From Alkalimonas collagenimarina (GTDB taxonomy: Bacteria; Pseudomonadota; Gammaproteobacteria; Enterobacterales; Alteromonadaceae), in contig NZ_JAUZVZ010000002.1 in NCBI RefSeq assembly GCF_030717845.1, forward strand, positions 62,001-126,000: DNA of 64,000 bases. The letters run 5' to 3'. Positions within the stretch are counted from its first letter, which is position 1. Each line of letters starts with the position of its first letter. Made by a program: the position numbers and the translations under genes. The notes beneath the pieces were generated by a model. It was given only the letters and a program-made list of their open reading frames with translations, was not told the DNA's origin and did not search any database. Shown here one piece after another: positions 32,533-40,261 of this stretch.

Positions 32533-33555
32533 GTGACAGAGCTTTCGTTTAGTGCAGATGATTTTGCAACATGGGTCATTGATTGGCAGCAGCAGCAAGG
32601 TCGACACGATTTGCCTTGGCAGCAAGATGTCAGTCCCTATAAAGTGCTGGTTTCTGAATTGATGCTGCAGCAGACTCAGGTCAGCACGGTGATCCCTTAT
32701 TTTGAACGCTGGATGACCGCCTTTCCAGATATCAGTCAGCTGGCACAAGCATCGCAAGAGCAGGTGATGGGGTTGTGGCAGGGGCTTGGTTATTATGCTC
32801 GTGCCCGCAATCTGCATAAGGCGGCTATCGCTATTACCGAGCGGGGTCGTTTTCCAGATGATCTTGTTTCTTTGCAGCAAATCCCGGGCATTGGCCGCTA
32901 CACGGCCGGAGCCATTATGTCATTTGCTTATGATAGCTACGGCCCCATTGTTGATGGCAATGTACGCCGGTTATTTTGTCGGTTATTTGCCTTAGAAGGC
33001 TCACCCGGCCAGAGCGCATTGGAAAAGCAACTATGGCAGTTGGCGGAACAACTGACACCGCAGCATCACAACCGGCGCTTTGCGCAGGCACTGCTCGATC
33101 TTGGCGCGACGGTATGCAAGGCTCGTCAGCCCGGTTGTCAGGACTGCCCTTTGCAAACGGTTTGTCTGGCGCATCAGCAAGACAGAGTGGCAGAGCTACC
33201 CACACCAAAAGTCAAAAAAGCCAAGCCGACCCGGGAAGGCCACTTTTTATGGGTGCATCAGCAACAGCAGCTGTTGTTAGAGCAACGGCCTGATCGGGGT
33301 ATTTGGTCGTCCTTGTTGGCTTTACCCGAAGTTGAGGCTGACGACCCACGTTTAGCTCAAGCAAAATTGTTGGGGCAATTCAGTCATCAGTTTAGTCATT
33401 ATCAATTGAATGCATCTATTTGGAGCCCGCCGCAACAGGTGGAAGAAAGTACCTGCCAAAGCTGGTACAACCGGCAACAATTGACTGAGGTAGGCCTACC
33501 TGCGCCCATTCGCAAGTGGATTGAGCAGCAGTTAAAGCATTCCGCTTTGGATTAA
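32533..33555 (+). CDS. mutY: A/G-specific adenine DNA glycosylase
   Basis: 340 aa from the GTG at 32533, which has GGAG 5 nt upstream; another in-frame GTG 6 bp earlier is less well placed. Catalytic E42 ([10 protein letters not shown]), helix-hairpin-helix [14 protein letters not shown]142 ([11 protein letters not shown]) and the [4Fe-4S] cysteines C196, C203, C206 and C212 are present; the C-terminal NUDIX-like domain checks for 8-oxoguanine. It removes adenine mispaired with 8-oxoG. It is followed by yggX as in E. coli. Confidence 0.96.
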   Translation: MTELSFSADDFATWVIDWQQQQGRHDLPWQQDVSPYKVLVSELMLQQTQVSTVIPYFERWMTAFPDISQLAQASQEQVMGLWQGLGYYARARNLHKAAIAITERGRFPDDLVSLQQIPGIGRYTAGAIMSFAYDSYGPIVDGNVRRLFCRLFALEGSPGQSALEKQLWQLAEQLTPQHHNRRFAQALLDLGATVCKARQPGCQDCPLQTVCLAHQQDRVAELPTPKVKKAKPTREGHFLWVHQQQQLLLEQRPDRGIWSSLLALPEVEADDPRLAQAKLLGQFSHQFSHYQLNASIWSPPQQVEESTCQSWYNRQQLTEVGLPAPIRKWIEQQLKHSALD

Positions 33556-33605
33556 GATAAACTACTCGTTAAGTAAAACCGTAAATTTATAAGGCTATTC
33601 GAACT

Positions 33606-33878
33606 ATGACGCGTACCGTTCATTGTCAGTACCTAAACAAAGACGCACCAGGGTTAGATTTTCAACTGTATCCGGGTGAACTTGGGAAAAAAATCTTTGA
33701 TGGCATCAGTAAAGAAGCGTGGGGGCTTTGGCAAGCAAAGCAAACGATGCTGATTAATGAGAAAAAACTCAATATGATGGATCCAGAGCATCGTAAGTTG
33801 CTGGAAAGCGAAATGGTAGCCTTCTTGTTTGAAGGCAAAACAGTTGAAGTGGAAGGCTATACACCACCAAAAGCGTAA
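33606..33878 (+). CDS. yggX: Probable Fe(2+)-trafficking protein YggX
   Basis: 90 aa, whole family length: [29 protein letters not shown] and [20 protein letters not shown] are characteristic. YggX protects Fe-S clusters against oxidants and may carry labile iron; a link with the Fe-S enzyme MutY next door is often proposed. It starts 50 bp after mutY and is likely in the same transcript. Confidence 0.95.
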   Translation: MTRTVHCQYLNKDAPGLDFQLYPGELGKKIFDGISKEAWGLWQAKQTMLINEKKLNMMDPEHRKLLESEMVAFLFEGKTVEVEGYTPPKA

Positions 33879-33911
33879 CTTCATGGATTGCAGCAAGGAT
33901 ATTTGCCAGCT

Positions 33912-34847
33912 ATGGCCCGACGTTTACCTCCTCTTAATGCGCTAAAAGCTTTTGAAAGCGCCGCCCGGCACCTTAGTTTTACTAAGGCGGCGGAGGATCT
34001 GTTTGTCACTCAGGCGGCCATTAGTCACCAGATCAAAGCGCTGGAAGATCATCTCGGTTTAAAGTTGTTTTTGCGAAAAAACAGATCCTTGTTACTGACG
34101 GAAGAAGGGCAGGGGTATTTTCAGGATATACGAGATATTTTTGTCCAACTGCATGAAGCAACTGAGAAATTGCTAGCCCGCGGTGCCAAAGGTTCTTTGA
34201 CGGTCAGTATGCAACCAAGCTTTGCCATTCAATGGCTGGTGCCTCGTCTCAATTTATTCAGCGAGCAGCACCCAGACATCGATGTTCGTATCAAAGCGGT
34301 CGATCAGGATGAAGGCTCGCTGACCGATGATGTCGATGTAGCGGTGTATTATGGCCGGGGCTATTGGCGTAACTTGCGCTCTGATAAATTGCAGCCAGAA
34401 TATCTATTGCCAGTGTGCTCGCCGCTGCTGTTAAATTCGGGCAAGCCATTGCAGGAAGTCACCGATCTACGGTTTCATAATTTACTGCATGATGGTTCCA
34501 GAAAAGCATGGAAATCCTGGTTTAGCAGTCAAGGCTTTAAGCACTTCAATGTGAACCAAGGGCCAATTTTTAGTCATTCTTCCATGGTGTTGCAAGCGGC
34601 TATTCATGGGCAAGGGGTGGCACTGGCTCACAATGTTTTGGCGCGGCCGGATATCAGCTCGGGTCGTTTAATTGTGCCTTTTCATCATGTGCTTATTTCT
34701 AAAGATGCGTATTATCTGGTATGTCGTGACAGTCAAGCCGAGCTAGGTAAAATTTCGGCTTTTCGCCAATGGCTGGTGTCCATGGTGCAAGAGGAACAAC
34801 AGCAATTTAATGAACAACAATTTACCAATGCCGTCGCCGCAGATTAA
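33912..34847 (+). CDS. gcvA: Glycine cleavage system transcriptional activator GcvA
   Basis: 311 aa from the ATG at 33912 (MARRLPPLNALKAFE); an in-frame TTG at 33888 is closer to the AAGGA but gives an N-terminus unlike the family. LysR type: helix-turn-helix LSFTKAAEDLFVTQAAISHQ, then a substrate-binding domain with HGQGVALAHNV and FYLVC-like DAYYLVCRDSQAELG. It controls the gcv operon with purines and glycine as signals. The following gene starts inside its end. In E. coli, too, gcvA precedes ygdD and rlmM. Confidence 0.92.
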   Translation: MARRLPPLNALKAFESAARHLSFTKAAEDLFVTQAAISHQIKALEDHLGLKLFLRKNRSLLLTEEGQGYFQDIRDIFVQLHEATEKLLARGAKGSLTVSMQPSFAIQWLVPRLNLFSEQHPDIDVRIKAVDQDEGSLTDDVDVAVYYGRGYWRNLRSDKLQPEYLLPVCSPLLLNSGKPLQEVTDLRFHNLLHDGSRKAWKSWFSSQGFKHFNVNQGPIFSHSSMVLQAAIHGQGVALAHNVLARPDISSGRLIVPFHHVLISKDAYYLVCRDSQAELGKISAFRQWLVSMVQEEQQQFNEQQFTNAVAAD

Positions 34848-35451
34848 CCGGCCAGCTCAGCCAATCGCTCGATTAGTGTTCGCCCATGGCGCAGGCGCCT
34901 CGGCTAGCAGCGACTTTATGCAGTGGCAGGCTGAAGCCTTGGTGCATCAGGGTATTGAAGTATGGCGTTTTAACTTTCCCTACATGCAGCTGCAAGTGGC
35001 TGAGCAAAAAAAGCGACCGCCTAATCCGATGCCTGTGCTGCAACAGAGCTTTCAGCAGCAGATTGCATCCTGCCCGCAGGATGTGCCGTTGTTTATTGGT
35101 GGCAAGTCGATGGGGGGCCGTGTCGCTAGTATGTTATCGGCAACAGCCAGCGTGCGCGGGGTTCTGGCTTTTGGTTACCCTTTTCATGCCCCGGGTAAAC
35201 CAATCTACAGAACCGATCACTTTGCCGGGTTAGCAAAGCCGTTGCTTATTTTGCAAGGCAGCCGCGATACCTTTGGCTCACGCGCAGAACTCGCCGATAA
35301 GCAATGGCCAGAGGTGACGTTGCACTGGCTAGAGGATGGCGACCACAGTTTTAAACCTCGCAAAAAAAGTGGCCTGATACAGCAACAACTGATTGAGCAG
35401 GCCGCGCAGCACAGCAGAGACTTTATTGATCATGTGTTGGTCTCCTCATGA
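34810..35451 (+). CDS. Alpha/beta-hydrolase (KANL3/Tex30-like)
   Basis: 213 aa. LVFAHGAGASASSDFM (oxyanion), nucleophile Ser in GGKSMGGRVAS, Asp in ILQGSRDTFGS and His in EDGDHSFKPRKKSG form a complete hydrolase triad; the family is related to dienelactone hydrolases. Its substrate is unknown. The start overlaps gcvA by 38 bp and its stop overlaps ygdD by 4 bp, so it is inserted in a translationally coupled gcvA-hydrolase-ygdD-rlmM operon. E. coli lacks a gene at this place. Confidence 0.8.
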   Translation: MNNNLPMPSPQINRPAQPIARLVFAHGAGASASSDFMQWQAEALVHQGIEVWRFNFPYMQLQVAEQKKRPPNPMPVLQQSFQQQIASCPQDVPLFIGGKSMGGRVASMLSATASVRGVLAFGYPFHAPGKPIYRTDHFAGLAKPLLILQGSRDTFGSRAELADKQWPEVTLHWLEDGDHSFKPRKKSGLIQQQLIEQAAQHSRDFIDHVLVSS

Positions 35452-35828
35452 CATTGTGGCAACGGTTTAGTCTGAGTGCTGCCGGTCTCTATGGTGCGCT
35501 CTGGGTGGGACTGGCAGCCGCTGCCATGCATTTGTGGCAAGGGCAGCTTGACGCCATGGCGCTAAATCGATTGTTCAGTGCCATGGCTATTTTGGCAATG
35601 CATACGCTGGCTATTCTTGCGCTGTCATTGCACGCACAGGGTCGTCGCCGTTATGCAGCCGTGCTTCTGTGCTGGCATCTAGGCAGTTGGCTTTTTGTAT
35701 ACACACTACTGGCAGCTGTGTTTCAATTGCCTTTTCATGTTGGCCGGTTAGCGCCTATCGGTGGACAACTTTTGATTGTGGGCTGGCTGCTACTCGCGTT
35801 TAGTCCTTGGTTCAGGAAAATACCATGA
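35448..35828 (+). CDS. ygdD: DUF423 inner-membrane protein
   Basis: 126 aa, with four hydrophobic segments (about 10-30, 43-62, 70-90 and 100-120) and the RLAPIGGQLLIVGWLLLA motif near the C-terminus typical of DUF423/YgdD. The function is not known. It overlaps both neighbours by 4 bp (ATGA) and keeps the E. coli order gcvA-ygdD-rlmM. Confidence 0.88.
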   Translation: MTLWQRFSLSAAGLYGALWVGLAAAAMHLWQGQLDAMALNRLFSAMAILAMHTLAILALSLHAQGRRRYAAVLLCWHLGSWLFVYTLLAAVFQLPFHVGRLAPIGGQLLIVGWLLLAFSPWFRKIP

Positions 35829-36910
35829 AGCAATTGTTGCTTTACTGTCGTTCAGGTTTTGAAAAAGAATGTGCGGCGGAAATTCAGGATAAAGCTGCGC
35901 AGAACAATGTATTCGGTTTCTGCAAATTAACCGCTCATAGTGCCTTTGTTCTTTTTGAAGCCTATGATGCGGAGGCATTACTGCATTTTTATCGTTCCTT
36001 TTCGCTCACCAAACTGGTGTTCACCCGGCAGTGGTGCCTATTGCTTTCTGCTGAACTGCAATTGATGCCGCATGATCGGGTCAGTACCGTGTTAGAAGCC
36101 ACCGCTGCAGCGGACATCAGGGGGTGTGGTGAAATTCGGGTAGAATACCCGGAAACCAACGACGGCAAAACCTTATCGACACTGGCGCGCAAATTAACGG
36201 TGCCGCTGCGGTTATCATTGCGTCAGCAAGGTGCGATGATGGCGAAGCCCAAGCAAGCTAAAGATTGTAAGGCCGCTCCTGTGCTGCATTTGTTTTTGGT
36301 TTCAGGTACAGAAGCTATGCTGGGTCTGAGTTATCCAGAGAACAACAACCCATTAGAAAATGGCATTATGCGGTTGAAGTTCCCCAAGGATGCACCGAGT
36401 CGCAGCACCTTAAAGTTAGAAGAAGCCTTTTTAACCTTTATTCCTGAATCAGAACGCGACAAGCGGCTGGCACCGGGCATGAAAGCCGTTGATTTAGGTG
36501 CAAGCCCGGGCGGCTGGACTTATCAGCTGGTGCGCCGCAGCATGATGGTCATCGCCATCGACAATGGCCCGATGGAGCAAAGCCTGATGGATACCGGGCA
36601 GGTCAAACATTATCAGGTTGATGGTTTTAAGTTTGAGCCACAAAAGAAAAATGTGTATTGGCTGGTTTGCGATATGATTGAACAACCTAATCGGGTCACT
36701 GATCGCATCTGCGACTGGCTGATCGCTGGCTGGTGTCAGGAAACCATTTTTAACCTAAAGCTGCCAATGAAAAAGCGCTATGAGGTGGTATCGCAATCGA
36801 TGGATCATATTCATCAACGGCTGCAAGGCGCTGGGCTTAATTACCATATACAGGCCAAGCACTTGTATCACGATCGCGAAGAAGTGACGGTGCATATTCA
36901 GCGCAAGTAA
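35825..36910 (+). CDS. rlmM: 23S rRNA (cytidine2498-2'-O)-methyltransferase
   Basis: 361 aa from the ATG at 35825 (AGGA 7 nt upstream; ATGA overlap with ygdD). An N-terminal THUMP-like part precedes a Rossmann domain with AVDLGASPGGWTYQLV (SAM loop) and the catalytic K-D-K-E pattern of 2'-O-methylases (DLG, CDMI, NLKLPMKKRYE). It methylates C2498 in the peptidyl transferase centre. Last gene of the gcvA operon; no clear terminator hairpin follows. Confidence 0.93.
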   Translation: MKQLLLYCRSGFEKECAAEIQDKAAQNNVFGFCKLTAHSAFVLFEAYDAEALLHFYRSFSLTKLVFTRQWCLLLSAELQLMPHDRVSTVLEATAAADIRGCGEIRVEYPETNDGKTLSTLARKLTVPLRLSLRQQGAMMAKPKQAKDCKAAPVLHLFLVSGTEAMLGLSYPENNNPLENGIMRLKFPKDAPSRSTLKLEEAFLTFIPESERDKRLAPGMKAVDLGASPGGWTYQLVRRSMMVIAIDNGPMEQSLMDTGQVKHYQVDGFKFEPQKKNVYWLVCDMIEQPNRVTDRICDWLIAGWCQETIFNLKLPMKKRYEVVSQSMDHIHQRLQGAGLNYHIQAKHLYHDREEVTVHIQRK

Positions 36911-36992
36911 GATTTTCACTTCTCGCTCAAAGCTGCTGTTTATGTGATTGGCTTTGAGCGAAGTGGTTAGATTGTGCGCTGCGTGACTCTAT

Positions 36993-37703
36993 CTAGGGCG
37001 TGTTTATCTCCCTGAATATCTTCGCGATTTCGGTGCAAGACTCATCTTCTGCCATTCCCTCATGGCTAGCATATGGCGATACGCGAAATTCATGCTTTGG
37101 CAATTGTGTTGCCAGATCCAGGACGCTCTCAATAGGTGCATTTTCATCTCCTTCACCATGATGAAAATAAACCATTGGTGAGGCATTAAGTGGGATTGCA
37201 CTCCACGACCCAAGAAGTACTTTGAAGTCAGCCCATGCACCATGCGCCAGATCTTGTGGTACCCCCCATAAACCAAGCTGCTCTATGGCTTGCTGGTACT
37301 CGTATTCTTGCATAAGACTAAGAAGTTGCAGTGTTGGAGGAGAACTTACCTTCTCGACGAAAATGCTTGGTGTTCCCATAGAGGCCAGAAGATAGCAAGA
37401 TTTAACAATGGCAGGATTGTTTGCAGAGAAATGCAACGCGAATGGGCCGCCGCCGCTTCCTCCCATCGCATGGCAGAAGCTGATTTCACGTTCTTGGAGA
37501 TATTGCAGGGTCTGATTTGAGCAAACTTCGAACGAGGGCTCGAGCTGTTGATCGTCATACCAAGGGCGGGTAGGGCAAATCAGTCGAATGTGGAGCTCTT
37601 TAGCGAGCTCGGAAAGCTCCTCTCCAGCCTCACCTCTTTGAGGGGTTCCCATGAAAAAAACTAACGCGGTGCCCTCCGGGTCACCAAACTCATAAAATTG
37701 CAT
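36993..37703 (-). CDS. Alpha/beta-hydrolase of unknown substrate
   Basis: 236 aa from the ATG at 37703 (AAGGA upstream). The nucleophile motif is GGSGGGPFALHF, an unusually glycine-rich elbow; FFMGTPQRGEAGEEL near the N-terminus is the oxyanion region, and YASHEGMAEDES holds a likely catalytic His. It lies between rlmM and the first copy of the icd 3' end and seems to be a single-gene transcript. It may belong to the accessory region, but it is outside the direct repeats. Confidence 0.7.
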   Translation of the reverse strand: MQFYEFGDPEGTALVFFMGTPQRGEAGEELSELAKELHIRLICPTRPWYDDQQLEPSFEVCSNQTLQYLQEREISFCHAMGGSGGGPFALHFSANNPAIVKSCYLLASMGTPSIFVEKVSSPPTLQLLSLMQEYEYQQAIEQLGLWGVPQDLAHGAWADFKVLLGSWSAIPLNASPMVYFHHGEGDENAPIESVLDLATQLPKHEFRVSPYASHEGMAEDESCTEIAKIFREINTP

Positions 37704-37871
37704 TGTTAATCCTTTTTGTACCAAGGTGCTCGCGTTTGATCAGGCACGTTGTTCAGTGGCTGCTAACGTAATGAATTGGTATAACTAATGCTAATAGAGT
37801 TTGTTTCGTAAGGGAACCGCTTATTGACAGTTTTATACCGCTGTTTGATAGCAAATCACTAACCAATAAAC

Positions 37872-38024
37872 AAAAAACCGCCAGCGGCGGTTTTTAATTG
37901 GAGTAAGCGAGTGGAAGTTACAGACGCTCTAGCATCGCGGCGGTGAAGTCGGTGGTGCCGTGGCTACCGCCCAGGTCGCGAGTGGTGCGGTCGCCACTGG
38001 CGATCACATCGGTTAGGGCAGCTT
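37872..38024 (-). repeat. Direct repeat copy A: 3' end of icd plus terminator
   Basis: 153 bp that match 42007-42159 without gaps and with 6 mismatches by my count. It comprises the hairpin AAAAAACCGCC-AGC-GGCGGTTTTT (37872-37896), 22 bp of spacer, and the last 35 codons with stop of the isocitrate dehydrogenase gene. All 6 differences are synonymous; the spacer and terminator are identical. This was therefore a working gene end until recently. It marks one boundary of the island. Confidence 0.92.
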
Positions 38025-38046
38025 GATTTATATCTGATCCCAAATA

Positions 38047-39237
38047 TTATTCCAGGTTTTTCATCGCCTGACGAACTGCGCGATATAAGGCACCTACGGT
38101 CACATCAAATACCCAGCGAATAAAACGCGCTGTTAAATCAGTGATAGTTGTAGTCACTTTACCTGCAAAGACCAACATATGGCCCAATAAACCTTTTATA
38201 TCTTCCGCAAATTCAGGTGCTGCTTTGGCAATTTGCTCCATACTATGTGCCAGCAAATCGTAAAAGGTCAGGGCTGTACCTATCGTAGCAGCTGTCATAA
38301 TTGCCGCTAGCTGCCCTGCTTTTTTCAAGATGGTGATAAGGGCATCGGTTATACGAAGCGCCCAATAGGTTGTAAAAGACGCTCTGTATCGGTCGGCATA
38401 ACGTAAAACAACAGGTTGGGAGTTTGTTCTGGTATTTTGGGTGAGCTGTTGCCAACTATGCGAATTGGCTGTATTGATATAGCCTGGTGAGCCAGCCATA
38501 GAATGATGGAAGGGGTTGATCATCGAACCAGGTGCCAGTACAAACTCTTGCTTGTTGAATGGAGCATGAATAAAGGGCCAGAGCGGAACCATGGGCACAG
38601 GGTCTGATGAATGTATACAGCGAAAGTGTTTATCAATGCTGGTGGTGGTTTTCTTGGCAAACTCCGTAAGTCCTACTCTGGGAGCGCCAAAAGTGTAGAG
38701 GCAAACACGGTTACCGTATTGGCGTTTTACCCAGTCGGCGGTGAGGTGTGCCAGAGCTCCCCCCAAGCTGTGACCAACACAATGCACGGTACCTTTGCCA
38801 TTCGCCCGAAGTAGAGGGTTAAGCTGTTCAGAAAGAGCAGGTTTAATACTCTGAAATACTTTATTAAAGCCAGCATGAATGCGGGTTTGGTTATCACCAG
38901 TAGCTAAACCGAAATGCAAGTCGGTAACCACATCACGTAGTTCAAGCTTATTCCATTTCAATTTCATAAAGGTGCCGCGTATAGCAACAACGGTATCACC
39001 CTGATATTGGTTTTTTCCTTGTCCAACAACAGCAAAGCCAGTTCTACGGTTAAGCATGCGTGAGAGCATTCCGCCTGAAATACCTTGTATAGGTCCACTT
39101 GTCAAATCAAAGTTGAAGTTGTTTCTGACGGTAGGCGGAAGATCTAAGTCATAAAGGCCGTTTTTCCCAGCTTTCCGAATGTCATAGGCTGCATTGGCCA
39201 GAACAGAGGCCATTTGAGGAGAAAGAGTTTGAGCCAT
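38047..39237 (-). CDS. Class 3 lipase with hydrophobic C-terminal region, effector candidate
   Basis: 396 aa. The Lipase_3 triad is visible: S157 in CVGHSLGGALAH, D212 in HSSDPVPMVP and H245 in NPFHHSMAGSPGY; TFGAPRVG precedes the Asp. Residues about 295-385 contain hydrophobic helices that could insert in membranes. No signal peptide is seen. The upstream gene ends on this start (TAATG), so the two are translationally coupled. A cytosolic lipase without signal, paired with a secreted small protein, resembles type VI secretion lipase effectors and their immunity proteins (for example TseL/TsiV1); no VgrG, PAAR or Hcp gene is near, so this remains inference. Confidence 0.75.
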   Translation of the reverse strand: MAQTLSPQMASVLANAAYDIRKAGKNGLYDLDLPPTVRNNFNFDLTSGPIQGISGGMLSRMLNRRTGFAVVGQGKNQYQGDTVVAIRGTFMKLKWNKLELRDVVTDLHFGLATGDNQTRIHAGFNKVFQSIKPALSEQLNPLLRANGKGTVHCVGHSLGGALAHLTADWVKRQYGNRVCLYTFGAPRVGLTEFAKKTTTSIDKHFRCIHSSDPVPMVPLWPFIHAPFNKQEFVLAPGSMINPFHHSMAGSPGYINTANSHSWQQLTQNTRTNSQPVVLRYADRYRASFTTYWALRITDALITILKKAGQLAAIMTAATIGTALTFYDLLAHSMEQIAKAAPEFAEDIKGLLGHMLVFAGKVTTTITDLTARFIRWVFDVTVGALYRAVRQAMKNLE

Positions 39238-39767
39238 TACGCCGGTTCCTTGTTTGTAATAGGGCTTTCATCAATGAATGAACAAATACTTGTGGCTATC
39301 AGATATACACCGGGCTGAGTTGGTTCTCTTTCCAAATCGAATAGCATCTCAGGTGAAGTCAGCTCACATATCATACCGCTCAGTAATTGGTTAAAGCTCT
39401 TGTAATCAACTGAGTTAAGCGCGCGAGCTCGCCAGAGCTTATATAGCTTGCCTTCGTGCTCAGCATAAATTTCTTGCCGAACATTGGTATCAAACATTGA
39501 GTCCCTTACTCTTATTACCTTGGTTGGTAAACTGAACCGACCATCTTTTCCCGTTAAAATGTGATCGCTGAATACTTCGTCACCATAAGTTATATCTCTG
39601 GTAATTCTTATTCCGGTTAATGCTTGTCCCTCAAGCAAGATGACGCCTTCTACTTCAGGCGACAACTGTAATTCTTTCTTCTTCAACCAACCAAACACGA
39701 CAGCCTCCGCGGATAAACAGGCGAGTGTCAGCATTAATACCAGCGCTGACGTAAATATTTTATGCAT
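39237..39767 (-). CDS. Exported beta-sandwich protein, possible lipase immunity protein
   Basis: 176 aa from the ATG at 39767; a GTG two codons earlier is possible. A signal peptide (KIFTSALVLMLTLACLSAEA) precedes a domain that starts VEGVILLEGQALTGIRI and has HILTGKDGRFSLP, like carboxypeptidase-regulatory or transthyretin-like sandwiches; it reminds me of DUF6795, which is not certain. It is the first gene of a pair with the lipase, overlapping by one base. A periplasmic protein produced with a lipase would fit an immunity role against the lipase delivered by neighbouring cells. No direct evidence. Confidence 0.6.
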   Translation of the reverse strand: MHKIFTSALVLMLTLACLSAEAVVFGWLKKKELQLSPEVEGVILLEGQALTGIRITRDITYGDEVFSDHILTGKDGRFSLPTKVIRVRDSMFDTNVRQEIYAEHEGKLYKLWRARALNSVDYKSFNQLLSGMICELTSPEMLFDLEREPTQPGVYLIATSICSFIDESPITNKEPA

Positions 39768-40261
39768 GATCACATACTCATTTTGTGTACATAACAGATC
39801 ATCATGTAGCTATTAGGGTTTATTTTAATGTTATTTGAACTTTAATGTAAATTAAAAATAAACTTTAGTTCTAAGTTCGCTTGCGATATTTTGGGTTCTA
39901 GTCGTGAGTACTGTGGCTGCGATTGGCAACTATATTGGCTAGTACCACTTTTTTTGATTTAACATGAGTATTTTAAAGTGAAAGTAAGAAATATTTTTAC
40001 AATTTAAGCTAACACTAATGATAGGATGTTTGTGCAAGAAATCAGGGGATGCGAGTGAGGGCTTAAAGCCGTTCTAGCATTGCGGCGGTGAAGTTGGTGA
40101 TGCCATGGCTGCCACCGAGGTCGATGGTGGTGTGATCATCGTTGGTGATGACATCGGTTATACCACTTTGATTTTCTCATGTAAGAAATACACTTGCGCT
40201 TGGGGATTCAGGAGCGAGGTGATAAGATTTAATCAATTAATAATAAATATTATTGAAAATC
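39768..40261. other. AT-rich intergenic region with icd remnant
   Basis: 494 bp without an intact gene. It contains copy B of the icd 3' end (40062-40180), the promoter region of the lipase pair on the minus strand and that of the DUF262 gene on the plus strand. The part 39790-40020 is very AT-rich and shows no coding frame. Confidence 0.5.
40062..40180 (-). pseudogene. Direct repeat copy B: decayed 3' end of icd
   Basis: On the minus strand the frame reads ITDVITNDDHTTIDLGGSHG, then ITNFTAAMLERL and stop, against LTDVIASGDRTTRDLGGSHG, TTDFTAAMLERL in the intact gene. It has several amino-acid changes, and the upstream GAGAAAATCAAA match shows a one-base deletion near the start. The terminator is missing. 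It is an older remnant of the same gene end as copies A and C and divides the island in two. Confidence 0.85.

Noticed and set aside
32359-32880. N-terminal extension of trmB by 174 codons
   Set aside because: It runs antisense to mutY, has no family features, and the ATG at 32358 has a good ribosome site.
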